64,000 nucleotides of DNA from Cotesia glomerata. Taxonomy: Eukaryota; Arthropoda; Insecta; Hymenoptera; Braconidae. The position numbers and the translations under genes are program-made. The notes under the pieces are model-generated. The model was given only the letters and a program-made list of their open reading frames with translations, did no database searches and was not told the origin of the DNA. Where the stretch lies: NCBI RefSeq assembly GCF_020080835.1, contig NC_058158.1, positions 31,576,305 to 31,640,304 of the forward strand. The letters run 5' to 3'. Below are positions 25,011-36,400 of the stretch, piece after piece (the stretch's first letter is position 1; each line of letters begins with the position of its first letter).

Positions 25011-26858
25011 AAAAATTTGCTATAGGAACTCTATAATAGTTAGTTAGTTGTAAAAAGTTCCAGTACCCGGAAAGAACAATAATCAACTGCACATACTCGT
25101 ATAGTATACTCCGTGGTATCTATAGTGAGAAAAAATTTCAGACTATAGTCAATATCCTTCAAAGTATACTAAATTATTTTTGGACTGTACTCAGTGAAGT
25201 CTCCGATTTAATTGATTAATTTTTCTGGTTATATCGCGTAAAACTTCACGGGATATAATCTGAAAAATTATTTCGTGTAAATTAAATTATACTCGGTTGA
25301 AATTTGGATTATGCCCACGGTGACTCCGCCATTTTTTTTTTCTAGCGCCTGCGCGTAAAGTGTTGTTTATAATTTGTGAGTTATAGTCAATCAACATATT
25401 GGACACTAATTAAAATATAATCAGTGAATTATATGAGTGTGTGACTATTTATATATTTTAATATGTAAAAATATTTTTTTCTTAGCCTAACATTTTTAAG
25501 TTCGAAGAGTCTAAGAAAAGAAAAAAAAATTTTTAACCCCAAATTATCAGAAAAATTGTGCTTTAATGCTCCTTAAATGTTTTTAATGTATGTAATAATT
25601 ATTTAAAACAATATTTGACTAACTTAATATTTAAAATAGATAATAGATATGATAATGCTAAGTGCGCAGGCGCTAGAAACAAAATTGGCGGGATCACCGT
25701 GGGCATAATCCAAATTTCGACCGAGTATAGTTTAATTTACATGAAATAATTTTTCAGATTATATCCCGTGAAATTTTACGTGATATAACCAGAAAAATTA
25801 ATCGATTAAATCGGAGACTTCACTGAGTACAGTCCAAAAATAATTTAGTATACTTTGAAGGATATTGACTATAGTTTGACATTTTTTTTACTATAGATAT
25901 CACGGAGTATACTATACGAGTATGTGCAGTTGGTTATTGTTTTTTTCCGTGTAGGTTAACGTATTCTTATAGTAACAATACCGTTTGGCTCCTGCAACTC
26001 TACATCTTTGAGCTCTGTTACTGAGAGCTAAACGTTATTTACCTCTCACAACTCTACAGGATCGTTCTGAGGCTATAACAAATTCTTGGAAGTCTGCTTA
26101 ATAATTTTTTTTTACGATTTAGCATTGATAATTTAATAAATACATGCGGTAGAATGAATTTATGTTGCCAACAAGAATTGTATATGACAAATAAGAATAG
26201 TATTATAATAGAAATAAAATAATAATAGAACTTATATTACAAATAAAAATTATTTGTAAAATATAAATATGGTCGTCACAAAATTATCTTGTTTTCTTAA
26301 TTATATCAATAAATATTGGACATAAAATCACTACCGTATATGCACAAGAAAAGATAAATAAACGGAAACAAATTTTATTTTGCGTTAAATGGGGTCTTTT
26401 TAATGTATTCCGATAACTTATCACTTATCACAATATATTCAACTAATAAATTAAATTAAGTCACTGCAAATGAACCTTGAAAAAGCATAAATACAAAACT
26501 GTTCTAACGAAATTCAATTTGACAAAAAAAAAAAACCTATTTCCTTATATAAATAAATTAGGAACTTAATTGTCCTCATATATTTTTAAAAATATGGATG
26601 AGTAACAAAATAATTCTGTTTGTCATTTTAGAAGGTTATGAAATATGTCAGCGCATTCCATAACTGCGCAACGTAGAGCGCTCCCAACTATACCGTTTGG
26701 CTCTGAGAACAATCCCGTAGAGCTCTGAGAGCTCAACAATATTGAGTTATCAGAACTAAATAACATTTTGTTACTGTAACTCTACAACGAACAGTAAACT
26801 GTGTATAGTTGTGGTAACTCTACAGTTACGTTACCAGAACGAAATTTTTTTTTTCGTG
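25011..26858. mobile_element. CACGG-ended host element with nested insertion
   Basis: The left end CACGGAGAAAAAAAATTTGC is matched inverted by the right end at 26858 (GAAATTTTTTTTTTCGTG). The next roughly 180 bp also pair: CCGTTTGGCTCC...GAGCTC words near 25980-26030 match inverted words near 26690-26760. TA lies on each side. The left arm is interrupted by the 886-bp element at 25066-25951. Removing it leaves a non-coding unit of about 960 bp. Confidence 0.6.
25066..25951. mobile_element. Long-TIR CACGG element, copy 2 (nested)
   Basis: Arms and loop match the element at 17439-18320 throughout, in the same orientation, with only scattered substitutions. The first bases are CCCGG instead of CACGG, and the right end is intact (CCGTG at 25947-25951). 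It sits inside the arm of the element at 25011-26858, so it is the younger insertion. I could not define a 5-bp target duplication here (left CAGTA, right TAGGT). Confidence 0.8.
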
Positions 26859-26860
26859 TA

Positions 26861-27026
26861 CAGTCAACGTTCTCTGTATTTGACTCGCCCGTACAGGACC
26901 ATTCTCTGTATTTGACTCGTCCTTATCCATAAGAGCTGTGTAAAATCGTCAAATACAGAGGAAGAATGTGGTCAAATACAGAGAGCGGTCAAATACAGAG
27001 AGGTCCAATACAGAGAGCGTCGACTG
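26861..27026. mobile_element. TA-flanked MITE, 166 bp (pogo/Tc1-like ends)
   Basis: Ends CAGTCAACGTTCTCTGTATT and AATACAGAGAGCGTCGACTG are inverted copies, flanked by the target dinucleotide TA on both sides (26859-26860 and 27027-27028). The word TCAAATACAGAG recurs four times internally. TA duplication with CAGTCGAC-type ends is typical of non-autonomous pogo/Tc1-mariner derivatives (family knowledge). It inserted exactly at the right end of the 25011 element. Confidence 0.75.
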
Positions 27027-27107
27027 TACCGAAAAAAAAAACAAAAACAAAAACAGTAGTTCAAATAAACGAACATTGCATTTGAAAATATGGAAAACAT
27101 TTTACAC

Positions 27108-27475
27108 AAATACAAAACTGTTCTAACGAAATTCAATTTGACAAAAAAAAAACCTATTTCCTTAAATAAATAAACTGAAAACTTAATTGTCCTCATATAT
27201 TTTTAATAATATGCATGAGTAACAAAATAATTCTGTTTGTCATTTTAGAAGGTTATGAAATATGTCAGCGCACTCCACTACTGCGCAACGTAGGGCGCTC
27301 CCAACTATACCGTTTGGCTCTGAGAACAATCCCGTAGAGCTCTGAGAGCTCAACAATATTGAGTTATCAGAACTAAATAACATTATGTTACTGTAACTCT
27401 ACAACGAATAGTAAACTGTGTATAGTTGTGGTAACTCTACAGTTAGGTTACCAGAACGAAATTTTTTTTTCCGTG
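27108..27475 (+). repeat. Duplicated right arm of the 25011 element
   Basis: This 368-bp segment repeats 26488-26858 in direct orientation at about 95% identity by eye, from AAATACAAAACTGTTC to the terminal CCGTG. The two copies are separated by the 166-bp MITE and about 80 bp of A-rich sequence. It may be a tandem segmental duplication or the end of a second, truncated element copy. Confidence 0.75.
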
Positions 27476-30400
27476 CACTTTGTAATATAACATACTGAGA
27501 AAAAAATTAATAATCTCTAAACAAAGGTTTCGTGACTAAAAAATGTATTAATATGAACCATTTAATTATTCGACTTTCCGTTAAAAGAATATTAATAATT
27601 CCCTTTATTACAATAGGTCAACATCTACGAATAACTATTTAAATTAAATAAAAAATATTTTTAACAATTCGATCAATTTTTTAGACAGGAAAATTTTCTT
27701 AGTAACAGTATCTTTATTTTAAGTGTGAAATTTACATCAAAATAAAAATGTAAAATTTTTTTAAGAATTCACCACTTTGATATTAAAAAAACGTTAACTA
27801 TCATTGTACTTTTGATTAAATTTTTTTTTAATCCAAAACAAAACAAAATATGCATAGCTTCAAATAATTTAAAACTTAAAAAAAAAAAAAACTAATTTTT
27901 ACCCAAAGACCGAAATCATATAATCTCCCACAAATTTTCTGTCTTTTAAAAAAAAATTTCAATCAAAAATATTAAAAGCCGCATTGAAATATTCGCAGGT
28001 TTTAATTTCAGTTGAGTTACGCTCGTTGGAACTAAAACAAATATATGTAAAAATCATCTTTTCAAAAAATAAAAAACTCGCTTGATCCCACAAAAAAAAT
28101 AGAAATACTCCAAACAAACAACAATTCCCATCCCCAGTGAATTTTTTTTACCGAAATAAAATTTTTTAGGAAACACGAACGGTGGAATATTTCCCCTTAA
28201 TACAGCCATGAAATAATTAAACCGTCGATACGTCAAACTCTGACAAGGAACAATGTAAAATTTCTTGATGCGTGTATAAAAATATGATAATTAACCCGCA
28301 TTAATTTTCGCATGACGTAAAATCAGTAAACATAATGTGCTGTAATTACGTTGATTAATTAACAATAAATAAATAAATAAATAATTAATATCAATGGTTG
28401 TTTACCTGACTACTGAGGCATATATTCAATTAACTATCGACCCAAATACCCGCCGGAGTGTTAATGAATGCAGAGTATTACAAAAAGTGTGTGTATAATT
28501 GTCAGTATAATTAAAAATTAAAAGCAATATCTCTCGGAGCAAAAGAAAATAATTAACATTAGAATAGAAAAAATGTTATAAATGGTTAAAAAAATTCGGC
28601 GAACAACTCGGTAGTAAAGTTAAACTACTGTAAAGTTTGAAAATGATAAAAAAGCAGAAACTATATAAAAAGATAAAATTTGCATAAGGTGAAATGAATA
28701 ATAAAAACTAGTGTCTCACGAGAGGTTATACATCATGTCAGATCTCACATAATAAAATTCAAAATTCAGTGAATCTCGAAAAGAATGACACCGCTCTATA
28801 CATGGATATGTATGTACAGTACACTTTGCCATTCGGGATACTACTCGACGACAGTTGAAATTGATTCGAGCTGTCGTTGACGCGAGACAGAGAGTGAAAG
28901 AGAGATTAATTCTGCAGAGCTTTCCTCCATATCCAATCCCACAGTTTGGACTCAACTTCACCGTCCCTTTACTTCCCTCAGAACTTCTCTTAGCGTCTTT
29001 GGACCCATCGTCATTTTCGCAAGCCATACTATCGTACATATAATACATATACATAGAGAGGACGGACTCACAACTAAATTCTCTCTATATACTATGGAAT
29101 ATATACTATATACTATATATAGTACGGACTATCCGGTATATGTATTTTCATATCCTCGCAGGGCTCAAGGAAAAGCATGCCAGAATTTATTCTCTCCTTT
29201 AACCCCAACTGCCATCACACTCCATCCTAGGATCTTCATGCCATTCTAAGCCACACTCTTGCTTAAATTTCAAATCACAAATTCAATGCCCGGCATTTTT
29301 TTCACCCTCGCCGTAACCTACATACCCACTGTTACTGTTACCGTAACCGTAACCGTGATATGCTGAACTCACATTATTCACAATCTGGTGTATTGTTAAA
29401 ATCAAAACTATCGTAAAAGGAAAATTAATCTTTGACCAAAGAAAATTTTATTTAAGTTGGTGTTGCACTCTCTAAAATTAAATTAGTGAAACTACATTAA
29501 AATTAGTAGTTATAAAAAAATCTCATAAAAATTTAGTAAGTCTGATATTTGACTCAAAATTTTCAATCTTCAATGAATGACTTTTTATGCTTGAGCCAAA
29601 ATTAAAATTTTTTTAACTAAAAAAAAATATCAACAAATTTTTAGAATTAAAAGCAAAATTTTTGCGGATAAGGTAATTTTTTTTTTCAATGTATACAAAT
29701 ACAACGATGGAAAAAAAACGCTATGCTACCCCGTTCGCAAAGCAAACTTTGTCCATATTTTTGTTTTCAATACAAAACTTTTATAAATGTTCCCCTCGAC
29801 ATTGTCCGTACATACAAAGTATCTGTCTTTTATATAGGAAAACTGACATACTAGTGTACATGAATAAAATAAAAATTGACAAGTTGTTAAAGAAAGTGTC
29901 TCTGTACAAAAGACATCGACAGTCTTCCTCTTTTGGTTCGTCTAGAGTCCTCCACTGGGAGAAATCCATAAATAAATAAAAAAAGGGAACTAAAACTAAA
30001 ACAGAAACGAAAACAAAACTGAAACTGAAAAAATAAATAAAATAAAAAATAAAACGTCACAGTCTGGGTTTGCGTTAAGAAGAATACTAAGAAGAACAAG
30101 TTCGCCCGGTCGGAAAGTTTTATCGTTTTTTTCGCAGCTCGATAAAAGTCCGACGCGCTACGCGTTGACTTTCCTCCCTTGCTTATATTCCTTATATACA
30201 CCCTTCACCCTTCACCCTTGCCCTTGTCCTTCCTCTTTCTTCTTATCTCTCTACCCTTTTAGTTTTTTTTATTTTCTTTTATGTCCAAGTAGAAGTACAT
30301 AAGAGCCTGCAAGGTTCTCGTGTTGAGCTTTTCGGCCCCTTGAGAGAAAGTGCTTAGCTTATACCTTATACCTCGTACCTCATACCTCATACCGTAGTGA

Positions 30401-31639
30401 TGCTTCTTGTACTTCACTACCGAACAGTGAACGCCATACTTAACGCGGACTTTTGAGAAACTCTGACTGGAGGGCGGCCCGCAAAAGACACCTCTTACGT
30501 TTAGTTTATCGTCGAGATGAAAGCGGCTTGCTCATAAACAATGAATTGGCAAGAAGAAGATAATGTTGGCTTAGTATTACTATACAGCAATAGCATTATA
30601 TACAGAAAGAAATTTTATTTTAAATTTACTGTTAAATTCATAATAAAAATTACCGGACTGTATTATAGTTGTAGGACGCTAAGGTGCTGCTTGACCAATT
30701 ATTAGTAACGGAATACTTTTTGAAGTTTATGTGAGTGAAATTTACCGGACTTTCGCGTAAAATAAAAAGAAATTCTAATGCAGCTTACCAGACACATGGA
30801 ATAGAATTATTATTGGACATATTGTTATCAATGAAATATTATTATCATATTTTAAAGAAAATTTCTTTGTGAGCAGCTGTAGCAGATATTATAGGTAGAC
30901 CAGTGGAAGAAGAGAAGGAGAAGGAGTTAAGGGGTGGTAAATTGCCCGAGGGATGATGAAACTGACGCGGGATTAGCTGCGACGCTGTCTGTGATGCGGA
31001 TTCTGGCGCCGCTGGGGCTAACATCATCCCCTTGTATGTCCTTTATATTCTGGAAGTGTTGTGTGTAGTGTAGGTGTACAACTCACCCCGTTTCGCATGG
31101 TGCGTATGTCCATTGCCGATATAAAATTGCTAGTTGGCCAACAAAGCGTGTTATCGCCGAGGCATTGTTAAAAATATGCAATAAATAAATTGCCATATTG
31201 CCTGTGTGTATATTTTGTAAATATAGGCGATGAAGGATTGAAGATAGGTGAAGAGAAGAACGCAATTTCCAAGTATGGACTACTCGGTCTTTTTTCGCGC
31301 TCGGACACTGTTGATTGTATCTTCCAAAGTTGCGGTGTGTGTGTGTGTAGGTGTGGGCAAAAAAAATCCATTTACAAAGTTTCTTTGAAGTTTTTTAAAA
31401 TATTGCTCGCGCTCACTAAATAACTAACTTGATTGTATATTTTATTGGAGCAACTTCAATGGTACTATAAATAAAGACAATATGGATTTTGCACATGAAA
31501 TTTATCTTTCGGGTTATAAAATTGTTTCTAACAACTGTTGAAAAAAATTTATAGTGATTTATTTGTCAATAAAATTGCAATTTATTGTTTTATTTTATTC
31601 AATCAAAAAATTTTTCATTTTGATGATGATGGTAAGTAT
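27476..31639. other. Noncoding DNA with several GC-richer islands
   Basis: AT-rich sequence with GC-richer blocks near 28720-29350, 29960-30560 and 30870-31380. Simple repeats: AATA at 28364-28384, GTAACC at 29331-29357, an A-rich AAACTG run at 29968-30056 and CACCCTT at 30199-30225. Short open frames occur on both strands and none shows a domain. No RNA gene recognised. Confidence 0.55.
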
Positions 31640-32418
31640 TGAAACACTAAATTTTTGCTTAATTTAAAAATTTAATTATTTAGACCATTAAACTTCGCGG
31701 ATAAGAAATAATCGCCTAAACTTCTAAAAATTGGGATTCGCTGCTCTGGGATATTCCGCTCCCGTGAACCAATGAGTGTCTTTGTCTTTAGAAGATTTTA
31801 TTATTTTTGCATTAGGTGATTATTCACCACGTTTATTCATTAATATTTAATTAGTTATAATCCTAAGTATAAGTGTCCTATTTTTACAAGTATTTCGTTG
31901 AATTGCGTTACCGAAATACTACAAGTTTATATTTAAAGTGTCGATTTGGTGAAATAAAGTTAAGTTTGTTATAATCCTTGTCGCCAATCATCATTTATTG
32001 TTGAAAACACCAGCACCTCTTTACCACGACTACCTGCAACCTGCCAAAGGGTCAATCAAGGACGAAGGGTCATCTTTGCAGTTAAAATTTGTAAGTAATT
32101 AAAGAAAGTTAACTGGCACGCGTGAGAACTTCTGTCTAGAACTAATAAAATCTTCTAAAGACAAAGACACTCATTGGTTCACGAGAGCGGAATATCCCAG
32201 AGCAGCGAATCCCAATTTTTAGAAGTTTAGGCGATTATTTCTTATCCGCGAGGTTTAACCCTTTAGAGTCTGACCTTGAAACCCCACTCTTGGGTCTTAC
32301 TACGGATTTGTGCTCTCCCCACTACTCTCACGCGTAGACGTTTCAAGATCCTCTGACTCTAAAGGGTTAATGGTCTAAATAATTAAATTTTTAAATTAAG
32401 CAAAAATTTAGTGTTTCA
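31640..32418 (+). mobile_element. 5' LTR with long inverted-repeat ends
   Basis: The LTR begins TGAAACACTAAATTTTTGC and ends GCAAAAATTTAGTGTTTCA, the canonical TG...CA, and a primer binding site follows at 32420. Strikingly, 31638-31803 and 32143-32420 (minus a 112-bp insertion) are inverted copies: by eye 164 of 166 bases match, the differences being near 31693 and 31762. An AATAAA poly-A signal lies at 31953-31958, and a palindrome AGGTGATTATTCACCA at 31814 recurs as an array at 37203-37479. A foldback DNA element abutting a PBS by chance is the alternative, but no target duplication supports it. Confidence 0.75.
32259..32366. mobile_element. piggyBac-type MITE, 108 bp
   Basis: CCCTTTAGAGTC at the left and GACTCTAAAGGG at the right form perfect 12-bp TIRs, flanked by TTAA on both sides (32255-32258, 32367-32370). 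TTAA duplication with CCC...GGG ends is diagnostic of piggyBac-like mobilisation (family knowledge). The opposite LTR arm (31687-31690) retains the single-TTAA empty site, proving insertion and duplication of TTAA. Confidence 0.9.
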
Positions 32419-32419
32419 A

Positions 32420-32437
32420 TGGCGCTCGAACAGGGAC
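32420..32437 (+). other. Primer binding site, lysine-tRNA type
   Basis: TGGCGCTCGAACAGGGAC directly follows the LTR. It differs at one base from the well-known 18-base site complementary to the 3' end of tRNA-Lys3 used by several retroelements. It would prime minus-strand DNA synthesis. Position, length and TGG start make this a strong call. Confidence 0.8.
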
Positions 32438-33498
32438 GCTGCCCTCAAATGAATGTCGTCTATTCCCTGTAAAGATTAAAGAAGTCATAAATTAATTTTC
32501 TTTAAAACTAAAAAATTATCGAACATTTAATACTTTACAGAAAATTTATAAAATTTATCTAAATAGCAAAATTCTTATTATAAAAACTACAAAATTTATT
32601 TAACTAGTGAAATTTTTGTTATAAAAATTATAAAAATTCTAAAATTTATTTCCAAACCTATTGTCTAGTATACTTTGTGTGTGCCGGGTCTTAACAGCCG
32701 AGACCAGTGATTGCAGTTTCAATCGGCTTAGCGAAACGAATGGAAATTTTGAAAAAACGTTTTTAGAGATAATAGATAATTTAATAAACTATTTTACCAC
32801 AAAGCGTTTTTTTCAAAAATTTCATTCGTTTCGTGAAACCAATTAAAACTGCAATTGCTCTGCTGTTGGGAGTGCGACAGAGATAGTTCCGTTGAACTCC
32901 GTGAGAGCAAAGCGAGAAAAAGATGGTCTCGCCTGTTAAGTCAAAAATACGCTGCATACCCAAACTAAAGTAAAACACAACGCAAGGTCACATCACGCGT
33001 ATGTCCAAAGAATCGGTTGTCTTATACTACGTTCTGAAACTCTCGAAAATAAAATAAATTCCTTTAGTTTTATTTCTCTACAAAATACCTTTTGTCTATA
33101 TTAGTTGAGCCGAAACTAAATCTCTTATTTAACTTTATTATTTATAATAAAAATTTAGTGTAAAATAGCTATAACCGTTTTATTAAAATCAAATACCGTA
33201 GTCAAAATAATTTATTTTGTTTAACTTTGCAGTTTGAATTTCAAAATAATATTAATCGTTCATTCTAATTATTAAATCGTTATTAAATACTAAGATTCAG
33301 TTATTAAATTATTAAAATCAAATCGAATATTTACTATATCTGGGATTATCTACTTCCTTTCGTACGCGTCACCGAAAAATTATTTCTCGAGAAAATCTGG
33401 GATTAAAATTCCTGACAGGCGTGTCACTGTAAAATAATCTAAACAGAAGATTAAATAATAGTTAAAATAAAATTTAATTAACATTACAACTATTCATA
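32438..33498 (+). other. Retroelement leader (untranslated)
   Basis: About 1.06 kb between primer site and the gag ATG. It is AT-rich with no long ORF. An inverted repeat at 32690-32875 interrupts it. A packaging signal is likely here by analogy but cannot be seen directly. Confidence 0.55.
32690..32875. repeat. Inverted repeat in the leader
   Basis: GATTGCAGTTTCAATCGG...CGAAACGAATGGAAATTTTG pairs with CAAAAATTTCATTCGTTTCG...CCAATTAAAACTGCAATTGC. The arms are about 75 bp with a 30-40 bp loop. It is either a small inserted MITE or a structured leader element. No target duplication found. Confidence 0.6.
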
Positions 33499-36400
33499 AT
33501 GTTTTCTCACACCCCAGTAAATCAGTTCTCGGTACCGATTAGTAACAATGCGAATTTACAAAATCAAAATTTATTAAATTTTAATCCAATTCAAAATTCA
33601 AATTCAAGTCTATATTTACAATTACAAGAAGATTTACTTGGACTAGACAATCCGCAAGGTGACATACACAATAGTACTGTCAATAATAGCACTGACCCTA
33701 CAAATAAGACTGACAATAACGCAAGTAGAGTACCTGACCCCAAAGATACAAACAGTGCGACTCAACTCGTCGAGGTAATAATTAGACAATTAAGAGCCGA
33801 AGCAGAAACCTGGAAAACAGCTTGTCAGCAATTGACGTCACCCTTTGCCAGTACCTTAGCTCGAACGATGACTAACACGATAAATAATAATAATCACATC
33901 AACAGCACATATGCGTTTCAGCCTCGGGAATTATTCCCGAGTTCAAATTTTTCAGCGGGAAATCACTCCGTGCCGCCCGCACCTGATTTTTTCCATTCGG
34001 ACATGCTTCCCTACTCTACAGCATCAGCCCCAACGTTTAGTGGGACTGCGCGTTTACCGTACGCGCTTCCACCGCTTGCCCCACCACTCGTACCACCGGT
34101 GCCTCAACATGTACCAGCTACACATGTACAGTCTCATACTACGTTACCGCACGTAACACAGACTTACACAGCACCACCGACGCCATACCATGTTCCAGGT
34201 ACACACGCACAGCCACACACTACCGTACCTCACGTGACGCATACTTATACAGCACCGATCGCCTCTTTTCATGTTCCTGCGTCACAGACACAGCAATACA
34301 CATATACTACTCCAGGCATAGTCCCAAGCGCTTACATGTACCAGAGTACAGTTGCACCCTTACGGACTAATGATATTTGCCGGACTGCAAAATCATGGAA
34401 TGTATTTTTTCCCCGGAGTGATTCATCTGTAAAATTAAATGCCAAAAAATTCATTAAAACTTTGGAACAGCGAATGGTCAGTAATGATATACCTTTAGAA
34501 AATTTTAGGCCGGTTATGGCTTCAACACTAACAGGTAACATTTTAGATTGGTATTATCAAAATGAACATTTATTTGTTAACTGGTCTCTTTTCAAAACTC
34601 ACTTTAAAGTATGGCAAACCCACCAATCGGATGAAACTTTACTACAAGAAATTTATTCTTATCGACAAGCCGATGACGAACTCGGAGTCGCGTTTATTAA
34701 CCGAATGTAATGCGCGTTTGCTCAATTAGACGAGCCCTTACCTGAATACCGACAAATTCGAATTATTCAAAAATTAAATTCAAAATTTCTACTCAAATTC
34801 GGTGAAGAACACATTGATACGTACTCGATATTATATAAACGCGTTAGTGCTTGGCAACCAGTAGTAAATTCATGTCAACGTTCGCGTAATAACGAAGAAG
34901 CGAAATCTAACACGGATTCTGATGATAATTCGAAAACTCGAATAAAATTAAACGCTGTCACCAAATCGAAATTAAAGAATTCCAATAAGATGAAGATGAA
35001 ATCGGAAAAAGAACAAAAGACCACGCTTTTTGCATTGTCGAGTTCAAACCCAGTTAACTCACGTAACGAAATTCCAAAAAATGACCACTCGGACGTACTT
35101 GTATCCGCAATAACTAATTTCCAAGCCGCGATGCAGGACATGTTCGAAAATTTACAAAAGAAACTTAACCAAGTACCTTCACAGACTGACTGCGACCGTT
35201 GTGGACGCAGTGGACATATTGCTGCAGTCTGTTGTTCACGAACCACAGACGAGATACGAAAAAGAGCCGGTTTACGACCCTTTACGAAAAACCCGGATCC
35301 CGAAAACCAAGTAGTTACTCCGGTGATCTCCAATACACCAACTAAGATTCAAATATCCGCGATACAAACCCTTACGGCACCTATTTCTTTAACTAGTGCC
35401 CCAGTTAGGTCAGTTTCTAACAACTGCGAACCAAATACTTCAGAAAATAGTTCAGAAACCCCTGATATTAACCAAAATAACTTAGATTACGAGTATATGG
35501 ACTATGAGTCAGACTCTGAGTCAGAAATGCTTAGTTCAACACCCAAATTAAAAATCAAATCCGGTAATGAACCTAATGACCTTATGCTCATACACAGTCT
35601 CAGCACACATGACTCAAACAACACTAAAATATCAAGTCAAAATAAACGACAACCATCATTTCAGACTAGAACTGAGAGTACTTCGAAGTTGTCGTCGATA
35701 ACAAGCGTTAAATCAGAAACTTTATCTTCTAATCCCATAATCACTTGTAATTCTAAGAAACAGTCATCCTTATTACCATCTAAAGCATTAATACTGACCC
35801 CTACAACGTCAACGATCAACGCCGAAGAAGCTTCAACATCCATCACCCAGCTCAACATTGGCAGAATTCCTAGACCAACAATGGTACAGCCTGGCATAAC
35901 TTCTACAGCTCCAACGCCTATAGCAGCTGTATCAGATCCATCAGATAACAATGTGGCAGCCAAACTTAAAAAGCTCATGCCGCATGACAGAAGCCAGTTG
36001 ACTTCATTACCTCAACCAAACTTCAGGTTCACTTATAAACGACCTGAATGGGTTGAAGATATCTGTAAAGCAATGAAGGAAGTCCATATCCAAATCCAGA
36101 AGAATACGCAGGACATCCAAGGACTCTAGAATGGCATAAAAAGACTTGTATAAAGCCATTCCTCATTAAAGAATTGCCAACTTACCAACCTGGCAAGTTC
36201 TGTACGTGAAGTAGAACGAGATGTCGTTGCCGTCAAACAACGACTTAACTCAATCGAACCCAAAATGCATAAACTGGAAAAATATCCAGATAAATGCACG
36301 GAGCCTGTCCAACCAGAAGCCGATTCACTTCCATTGATTTTCAAGGGAAAACAAGACACTACTATTTACAAAATTGGAACTAAAAATCGTCAGTTAGCGC

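Noticed and set aside
25060..25956. Five-base target duplication for the nested CACGG element
   Set aside because: The left flank CAGTA and right flank TAGGT do not match, so none is claimed although copy 1 has TACTA on both sides.
34875..35333. Minus-strand frame of about 150 codons
   Set aside because: It is antisense to the gag frame, which has the CCHC knuckle and the better coding character.
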